A stretch of DNA of 64,000 bases from Thermomonas carbonis (GTDB lineage Bacteria > Pseudomonadota > Gammaproteobacteria > Xanthomonadales > Xanthomonadaceae), in contig NZ_CP060719.1 in the NCBI RefSeq assembly GCF_014396975.1, positions 683,501 to 747,500 of the forward strand, written 5' to 3'. The stretch's first letter is position 1. The number at the start of each line of letters is the position of its first letter. Made by a program: the position numbers and the translations under genes. Positions 59,501 through 64,000 of the stretch are shown piece after piece. Under the pieces are notes generated by a model. The model did not search any database, was not told where the DNA came from, and was given only the letters and a program-made list of their open reading frames with translations.

Positions 59501-59647
59501 GGTATCGCCTTCGGACTGCGCGGCCGCTGCCGGTACCGTCTGCGGCGTGGCGGTGGGCGCTGTCTGCGCCTGCCCCGGCAGCGCGGTGGCCAGCAATGCG
59601 AAGGCGACGGCGCTGCTCAGCAACGTGCGGCGATGGATGGTGCGCAT
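56558..59647 (-). CDS. TonB-dependent outer-membrane receptor
   Basis: 1029 residues. Signal peptide MRTIHRRTLLSSAVAFALLA, then the TonB box/plug (LDKVQVVGSHIAG, LRSLGVGNTLVLLNGRRLVQ) and a 22-strand barrel ending in ...NPWGRYFYLNISKSF with terminal Phe. GGAGG lies 8 bases upstream of the ATG (complement 59645-59647). The long form with VVGSHI resembles receptors for oligopeptides or other organic substrates in Xanthomonadales; the substrate is unknown. Confidence 0.93.
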   Translation of the reverse strand: MRTIHRRTLLSSAVAFALLATALPGQAQTAPTATPQTVPAAAAQSEGDTVTLDKVQVVGSHIAGAPTTEALPVVVIDRDDIEASGAVSGDELLRDIPQMGDVLFDASNNAQTSNAARGDVNSVNLRSLGVGNTLVLLNGRRLVQHPTSQGTSDTGTVPVQSFNSNSIPVSGLERVEVLLDGAAAIYGADAVAGVINTVLQEDFDGLKVSARYGAAEGTRMHETEFSAFAGHDYDRGNVSAFLSYTDRSALWASDQEFTESDDLRPLFQEYPDFAGLTVLDGRSSHTPWARLSVGSRPRIRSNGTFVTSSSGQFHIQPTSFDCTSSSVAYGDGLCLASGNHNFNTVHRDMRYDTRHDTTVRPSVERINLFVSGHHDLTDSVEFFGEVGYYHATSDAMQPPVVNLNSLWIPASNYWNPFGPQTFADGSVNPNRLPGLTNVPAEGLPVQMSNYRFVDTGFQRVRVRNDQSRFLAGLRGEWAGFDWESALVYSAANAEDRSPNINMTKLQQSLALSTSDAYNPFSGGCVDTPTYGDCTPSSQVAIDGIVFELLRESRTTLTMADFRMNRGDLFRLPGGDVGIAFGVEARRETQRDDRDANLDGTYTFVDLVTGATNLSNVSAVSPNPDTEGSRTVGSAYVEFAVPLVSASMDVPLVHRLDMQLAARYEHYSDFGSVAKPKIAIAWDLIPGLRLRGSYSGGFRAPNLEQTNATQYARLASGTDHIRCEADLRAGRIASMPECGQSTSGASLLVAGNPALQPEESTNRSFGLVLQPNLPERLGDLSFTVDRWQIEQEDIVGLLGAQTALTLDYLMRVQGSSNPLVVRADPTADDIADFEGTGLAPVGQVTSINDSFINLQPQSVGGVDVSINWRLRRTPVGSFRIRVDATKLLEFTRDPGDIVNALYAARAAGTIDPLTALPDSSQLIGQNGRPQWRAGSSLTWNKGSWRAGLSAQYMSSFEQPDLVGLSGDPWVVDGRTVYNAYGQYDFFSGLQVRLGVRDLTDEGPSLAENGYRGSVQNPWGRYFYLNISKSF

Positions 59648-59686
59648 GGTGTGGTCCTCCCCTTGGTTCATGTGTGCCCGGCGCGC

Positions 59687-61045
59687 TCAGTCGGCGGCCA
59701 GTGTTTGTCGATCACCCGGCCCTGCGGCCGGATCCGGCGCTGCGGCGACGGGCATCGGTTTGCCGTCCAGTGCGTTGGCCAGCGCATCGCGGTCCAGCGC
59801 GCCTTCCCAGCGCGCGACCACCACGGTCGCCACCGCATTGCCGATGAAATTGGTCAGCGAGCGGCATTCGCTCATGAAGCGATCCACGCCCAGGATCAGC
59901 GCCATGCCCGCGACTGGCACTTCGGGCACCACCGCGAGCGTCGCCGCCAGGGTGATGAAGCCGGCACCGGTCACGCCGGCCGCGCCCTTCGAGCTCAGCA
60001 TCGCCACCAGCAACAACATCACTTGCTGACCCAGGGTCAGATCGGTGTCCGTGGCCTGTGCGATGAACAGCGCGGCCAGGGTCATGTAGATGTTGGTGCC
60101 GTCCAGGTTGAACGAGTACCCGGTGGGCACCACCAGCCCGACCACGGATTTCTCGCAGCCGGCCTTCTGCATCTTTTCCATCAACGAGGGCAGCGCGGAT
60201 TCGGACGAGGACGTGCCCAGCACCAGCAGCAACTCCGCCTTCAGGTAGCGGATCAGCTTGAACACGGAGAACCCGCACAACCGGCACACCGCGCCCAGGA
60301 TCACCAGCACGAACAGCAGCGCGGTGAGGTAGAACGAGCCGACCAGCCAGGCCAGGTTGACCAGCACCTCCAGCCCGTACTTGCCGATGGTGAAGGCGAT
60401 CGCGCCGAACGCGCCGATCGGGGCCGCGCGCATCAGGATGTGGACCAGCCGGAACACCGGCGCGGTCAACGCCTCCAGCAGCGACAGCACCGGCCGTCCG
60501 CGTTCGCCGGACATCGCAAGCGCGATGCCGAACAGCACCGCGACGAACAGCACCTGCAGGATGTTGTCGCCGACCAGCGGGCTGACCAGGGTCTTCGGGA
60601 TGATGTCCAGGACGAAGCCGACCAGGCTCAATTCATGCGACTTGTTGACGTAGTCGTCGACCGCCGACTGGTCCAGGTCGGCGACGTTGACGTGCATGCC
60701 CGCGCCGGGCTGCACCACGTGCGCCACCACCATGCCGACCACCAGCGCCAGGGTGGAGAAGAACAGGAAGTACGTCATCGCCTTGACGAACACCCGGCCC
60801 ACGCTGCCCAGGTGCGACATCCCGGCGATGCCGGTGACGATGGTCAGGAAGATCACCGGCGCGATGATCATCTTCACCAGCTTGATGAAGCCGTCGCCCA
60901 GCGGCTTCATCGCCTCGCCGATGGCCGGCTGGAAATGCCCCAGCAACACGCCCAGCACGATCGCCGCCAGCACCTGCACGTAAAGATGCCGATAGAACGG
61001 CAGCTTCGCGCCGGTCACGGGGAGAGGGACATCGATCGGTTGCAT
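59687..61045 (-). CDS. dctA: C4-dicarboxylate transporter DctA
   Basis: 452 residues; dicarboxylate/amino acid:cation symporter family. Key features: [17 protein letters not shown] serine-rich reentrant loop, [18 protein letters not shown], and [19 protein letters not shown] is 8 bases before the ATG (complement 61043-61045). It takes up succinate, fumarate and malate with protons. Encoded divergently from a hybrid sensor kinase, and upstream of the TonB receptor in the same direction. Confidence 0.96.
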   Translation of the reverse strand: MQPIDVPLPVTGAKLPFYRHLYVQVLAAIVLGVLLGHFQPAIGEAMKPLGDGFIKLVKMIIAPVIFLTIVTGIAGMSHLGSVGRVFVKAMTYFLFFSTLALVVGMVVAHVVQPGAGMHVNVADLDQSAVDDYVNKSHELSLVGFVLDIIPKTLVSPLVGDNILQVLFVAVLFGIALAMSGERGRPVLSLLEALTAPVFRLVHILMRAAPIGAFGAIAFTIGKYGLEVLVNLAWLVGSFYLTALLFVLVILGAVCRLCGFSVFKLIRYLKAELLLVLGTSSSESALPSLMEKMQKAGCEKSVVGLVVPTGYSFNLDGTNIYMTLAALFIAQATDTDLTLGQQVMLLLVAMLSSKGAAGVTGAGFITLAATLAVVPEVPVAGMALILGVDRFMSECRSLTNFIGNAVATVVVARWEGALDRDALANALDGKPMPVAAAPDPAAGPGDRQTLAAD

Positions 61046-61132
61046 GCGGCGGTTCCTGCGCGTGGCGGTGCCAGCGGGCATCGGTGGCACGCTGTTGTAA
61101 CCCCGCGACCGCCGCCGCACCGATAGCGAATT

Positions 61133-61144
61133 GGTACTAGTCCC
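61133..61144. promoter_or_regulatory. Palindrome GGTACTAGTCCC between dctA and the sensor kinase
   Basis: GGTACT-AGTCCC is an inverted repeat with one mismatch around the CTAG centre, 88 bases upstream of dctA and 34 bases upstream of the kinase start. A plausible site for the LuxR/NarL-type regulator encoded next to the kinase, but the link is inference. Confidence 0.45.
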
Positions 61145-61177
61145 GCGGCGACGCCCGGCGTTCTAGACTTCGGCGCG

Positions 61178-63817
61178 ATGCATGCCGCCGGCAAACTCCG
61201 CACCACCCTGCCCGCCCTGCTGCTGGTGGTCGGCGGCATGCTGGTGGCGATGTGGATGGCCTGGCGGCTGGCCGGCGACAACGCGATGCGCAGCGAACAG
61301 GCGCAGGTGCAACGCCAGTCGGACCTGTACGTGCAGGCCCTGCAGCAACGCATCGACCGCTACCGCACGCTGCCGCAGGTGCTGGCGCTGGATCCGGAAC
61401 TGCGCGCCGCGGTATCCGCGCCGCTGGACCCGGCCCGCCGCGATGCGCTCAACCGCAAGCTGGAGCAGGCCAACAGCGTCACCCGCTCGTCCACCCTGAC
61501 CCTGATCGGCGGCGACGGCGTGGCGCTGGCGGCCAGCAACTGGCAACTGCCGACCAGCAACGTGGGCCAGGATTACGCCTTCCGCCCTTACTTTCGGCAG
61601 GCGATCGCGCGCGGCGAGGGCCGCTTCTACGGGATCGGCGTGACCACCGGCGAGCCCGGTTACTTCCTCTCGCAGGCGATCCGCGACGACGCCGGCCGCG
61701 CCGCCGGCGTGGTGGTGATCAAGATCGAACTGGCCGCGCCGGAACGCGAATGGCTGCGCACCCCCGACATCGTGCTGGTCAGCGATGCCCACGGCGTGGT
61801 GTTCCTGGCCAGCCGCGAGGCCTGGCGCTACCGCAGCCTGCGCCCGCTGGACGCCGCCGACAAACGCGAACTCGACGCCTCCCGCCAGTACGCCGGGCAG
61901 CCGCTGCTGCCTTTGCAGGCGCAACTGCTGCGCGAGTTCGCGGACGGCGCGCGGCTGGTCCGCCTGCAGGCGCCCGCATCGCCAGGCCCGGTGCTGTGGC
62001 AGACCGCCGACCTCGAACAGGAAGGCTGGCAACTGCACCTGCTGCACGACACCGGCACGGTCGCCAGCGCCAGTCGCAATGCTGCGCTGGCCGCGGGTGG
62101 TGCCTGGCTGGCGCTGGCCTTCCTGGGCCTGTTCGTGCAACAACGCCGGCGCCTGACCTTGCACCGCCAGCGCAGCCGCGAGGAACTGGAAACCGTGCTG
62201 CGCCAGCATGCGCAGGAATTGCGTACCGCCCAGGACGGCATCGTGCAGGCCGCGCGCGATGCCGACGGCGGGCTCAGCCGCAGCCTGGAGCACCTGCCGC
62301 AAGGCGTGGTGATCATCGATGCCGAGTTGCGCCTGATGGCATGGAATTCGCGCTACGCCGAGCTGTTCCGGTTCCCGCCCGACCTGCTGCAGGTGGGCCG
62401 CCACATCGAGGACCTGTTTCGCCACAACGCGCGTCGCGGGCTGCTGGGACCGGGCCCGGTGGAAGACGCGATCCAGCGGCGGCTGGACCACCTGCGCAGT
62501 GGCAAGCCGCACCTGCGCGAGAGCGAGAAGGACGACGGCACCGTGCTCGAGATCCGCGGCAATCCGCTGCCGGAGGGCGGCTTCGTCACCAGCTACGCCG
62601 ACATCACCAGCTACAAGAACGCCGCGCGCGAACTGCGCTCGCTGGCGGATGCGCTGGAGCACCGCGTCGACGAACGCACCCGCGACCTTGCCGCGGCGAC
62701 CGCCGCCGCCGAGAACGCCAACCGCTACAAGACCCGCTTCGTGGCCGCCGCCGTGCACGACCTGCTGCAACCGCTGAACGCTGCGCGGATGTTCCTGTCG
62801 GCCCTGCGCGGGCGACTGGGCGACGAGGCGCAAGCAGTCGCCGCGCATGCCGAGAACGCGCTGGCCGCGCAGGAATCGATCCTCAACAGCCTGCTGGACA
62901 TCGCCCGCCTGGAAGCCGGCAGCATGCAGACGCGAGTGCGCGATTTCCGCCTGGAGCCATTGCTGGATGCGCTGGGCCACGAATTCGGCATCCTCGCCGC
63001 CAGCCGCGGGCTGGTTCTGCGGCGGGTTCCGATCCGCGCGGTGGTGCGCAGCGACGAAGCGCTGCTGCGCCGGATCCTGCAGAACTATCTCTCCAACGCG
63101 ATCCGCTACACCCGCAGCGGACGCATCGTGCTCGGTTGCCGCCGCGATGGCGATGCGCTGCGCATCGAAGTCCACGATCAGGGACCCGGCATCCCGGACA
63201 GCCTGCAGGGCGAAATCTTCGAGGAGTTCCGCCGGCTCGACGACGGCGTGGCGCACGACCGCGGTGCCGGCCTGGGCCTGGCCACGGTGGAACGCATCGG
63301 CCGCCTGCTCGGACATCGCATCGGCCTGCGCTCGCAACTGGGACGCGGCAGCATGTTCTCGGTGACCGTGCCGCGTGGCGATGCGGCGCATGTCGAGGCG
63401 ACCACCATGGCATTGGTGGATGCGAATGCAGACTCCTCGCTGCGCGGCTGCCGGGTTTGGTGCGTGGACGATGACCCGCGCGTGTGCGAGGCCACCCGCG
63501 CGTTGTTGCAGCGCTGGGACTGCGAGGTGGTGCTCGCGGCCGGTGCCGGCGACGCGCTGGCGGCCGCGCAATCCGGCGATGCACCCGACTTGCTGGTGCT
63601 GGACGTGCTGCTGGACGGCACCGACGGCCCTGCGCTGTATCCGCAGCTGTGCAAGCGCTGGCACGCCACGCCGCCGGTGGTCCTGGTCACCGCGGAGCGC
63701 GACGAATCCCTGCGCGAACTGGCATCGGACAAAGGCTGGGGCTTCCTGACCAAACCGGTGCGGCCACCGGCGCTGCGTGCGCTGATGACCCAGTTGCTGT
63801 TGCGCCGCACGCGCTGA
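61178..63817 (+). CDS. Hybrid sensor histidine kinase, DctB-like sensor, PAS and receiver
   Basis: 879 residues. Two membrane helices (about 11-31 and 305-325) enclose a DctB-like double-PDC sensor (QDYAFRPYFRQAIARGEGRFYGIGVTT, GYFLSQAI), then PAS (LPQGVVIIDAELRLMAWN), HisKA with VHDLLQPLNAARMFLSALRG, ATPase (NYLSNAIRYTRSG, DQGPGIP, GAGLGLATV), and a C-terminal receiver with D in VLDVLLDG. This layout is that of C4-dicarboxylate/carboxylate sensors paired with a LuxR regulator. It is divergent from dctA and convergent with the regulator. Confidence 0.93.
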   Translation: MHAAGKLRTTLPALLLVVGGMLVAMWMAWRLAGDNAMRSEQAQVQRQSDLYVQALQQRIDRYRTLPQVLALDPELRAAVSAPLDPARRDALNRKLEQANSVTRSSTLTLIGGDGVALAASNWQLPTSNVGQDYAFRPYFRQAIARGEGRFYGIGVTTGEPGYFLSQAIRDDAGRAAGVVVIKIELAAPEREWLRTPDIVLVSDAHGVVFLASREAWRYRSLRPLDAADKRELDASRQYAGQPLLPLQAQLLREFADGARLVRLQAPASPGPVLWQTADLEQEGWQLHLLHDTGTVASASRNAALAAGGAWLALAFLGLFVQQRRRLTLHRQRSREELETVLRQHAQELRTAQDGIVQAARDADGGLSRSLEHLPQGVVIIDAELRLMAWNSRYAELFRFPPDLLQVGRHIEDLFRHNARRGLLGPGPVEDAIQRRLDHLRSGKPHLRESEKDDGTVLEIRGNPLPEGGFVTSYADITSYKNAARELRSLADALEHRVDERTRDLAAATAAAENANRYKTRFVAAAVHDLLQPLNAARMFLSALRGRLGDEAQAVAAHAENALAAQESILNSLLDIARLEAGSMQTRVRDFRLEPLLDALGHEFGILAASRGLVLRRVPIRAVVRSDEALLRRILQNYLSNAIRYTRSGRIVLGCRRDGDALRIEVHDQGPGIPDSLQGEIFEEFRRLDDGVAHDRGAGLGLATVERIGRLLGHRIGLRSQLGRGSMFSVTVPRGDAAHVEATTMALVDANADSSLRGCRVWCVDDDPRVCEATRALLQRWDCEVVLAAGAGDALAAAQSGDAPDLLVLDVLLDGTDGPALYPQLCKRWHATPPVVLVTAERDESLRELASDKGWGFLTKPVRPPALRALMTQLLLRRTR

Positions 63818-63826
63818 GCGTCGCGC

Positions 63827-64000
63827 CTACAGCACCACTTCCGGTTCCAGCGCCTTGACCAGCACCGCGGCCTGGGTGCGGCTATGGCATTCCAGTTTTT
63901 TCAGGATCGCGGTGACGTGCACTTTCACCGTGTTTTCGGCCAACTGCAGTTCGTGCGCGATCTGCTTGTTGAGCAGGCCATCGGCCAGGCACAGCAGCAC
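63827..64000 (-). CDS. LuxR/NarL-type response regulator (C-terminal end only)
   Basis: Only the last 57 codons are visible, all helix-turn-helix: LCLADGLLNKQIAHELQLAENTVKVH, then ILKKLECHSRTQAAVL. This is the GerE/LuxR DNA-binding domain. The stop complement is at 63827-63829, 9 bases from the kinase stop, so the two genes converge. Likely the output partner of that kinase. Confidence 0.88.
   Translation of the reverse strand: MLLCLADGLLNKQIAHELQLAENTVKVHVTAILKKLECHSRTQAAVLVKALEPEVVL

Noticed and set aside
56090..61126. 1678-residue plus-strand open frame through hydrolase, TonB receptor and dctA
   Set aside because: Three unmistakable minus-strand genes cover it; the product is a low-complexity Arg/His/Gln sequence typical of antisense frames.
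61163..63664. 833-residue minus-strand open frame opposite the hybrid kinase
   Set aside because: Antisense shadow of an intact kinase with all catalytic boxes.

Overview
The window is a G+C-rich, gene-dense piece of a gammaproteobacterial chromosome, most likely Lysobacteraceae/Xanthomonadaceae (Lysobacter, Luteimonas or Thermomonas type). This is inferred from three things: the lexA2-imuA-imuB-dnaE2 cassette with a TGTACA-type LexA operator, aceE lying apart from aceF-lpdA with a lipoyl domain fused to E3, and the overall gene content. No rRNA, tRNA, CRISPR array, prophage or insertion sequence was seen. There is no gene-free stretch longer than about 300 bases.

Layout. 1-6971: F1Fo ATP synthase operon on the minus strand (atpI-B-E-F-H-A-G-D; atpD runs off the left edge), with its promoter just upstream of atpI. 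7070-10414: the E3 and E2 genes of pyruvate dehydrogenase; the E2 gene is frameshifted as sequenced. 10486-16442: transporter, YajQ, DUF1415, HAD phosphatase, RsuA, RsmC-like methyltransferase, and an ECF sigma factor with a probable membrane anti-sigma. 16493-17407: DUF3297 and DUF3016 proteins. 17468-21164: an ECF42-type sigma factor with three VOC-fold proteins and two YCII/DGPF proteins. 21264-31943: secreted ATP-dependent DNA ligase, GGDEF protein, MFS exporter, LytS/LytR-type two-component system, esterases, AcpH, an S9 peptidase and a small ORF. 32083-33552: Tag glycosylase and a membrane protein. 33615-39551: LexA2-controlled mutasome operon. 39605-41649: serine hydrolase, a HigA-like N-terminal stub, and a secreted RcnB-like protein.

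41706-47001 is a foreign-looking defence island between two strong terminators. It holds a frameshifted QAK-motif endonuclease gene, Vsr, a cytosine-5 methyltransferase, and a much more A+T-rich overlapping pair: a MutL/MORC-like GHKL ATPase and an unrecognised Rossmann-like protein. This pair is the best candidate for an undescribed system.

47228-49915 is aceE. Upstream of both aceE and aceF, 83-87 bases from the start codons, lies the same palindrome, GAATTA-N6-TAATTC or a close variant, which suggests a shared pyruvate dehydrogenase operator for the two unlinked transcription units. 50177-52780: histidine kinase plus two single-domain receiver proteins. 52814-55135: malic enzyme. 55215-61045: secreted hydrolase, TonB-dependent receptor and DctA dicarboxylate transporter. 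61178-64000: hybrid kinase, and the end of a convergent LuxR/NarL-type regulator.
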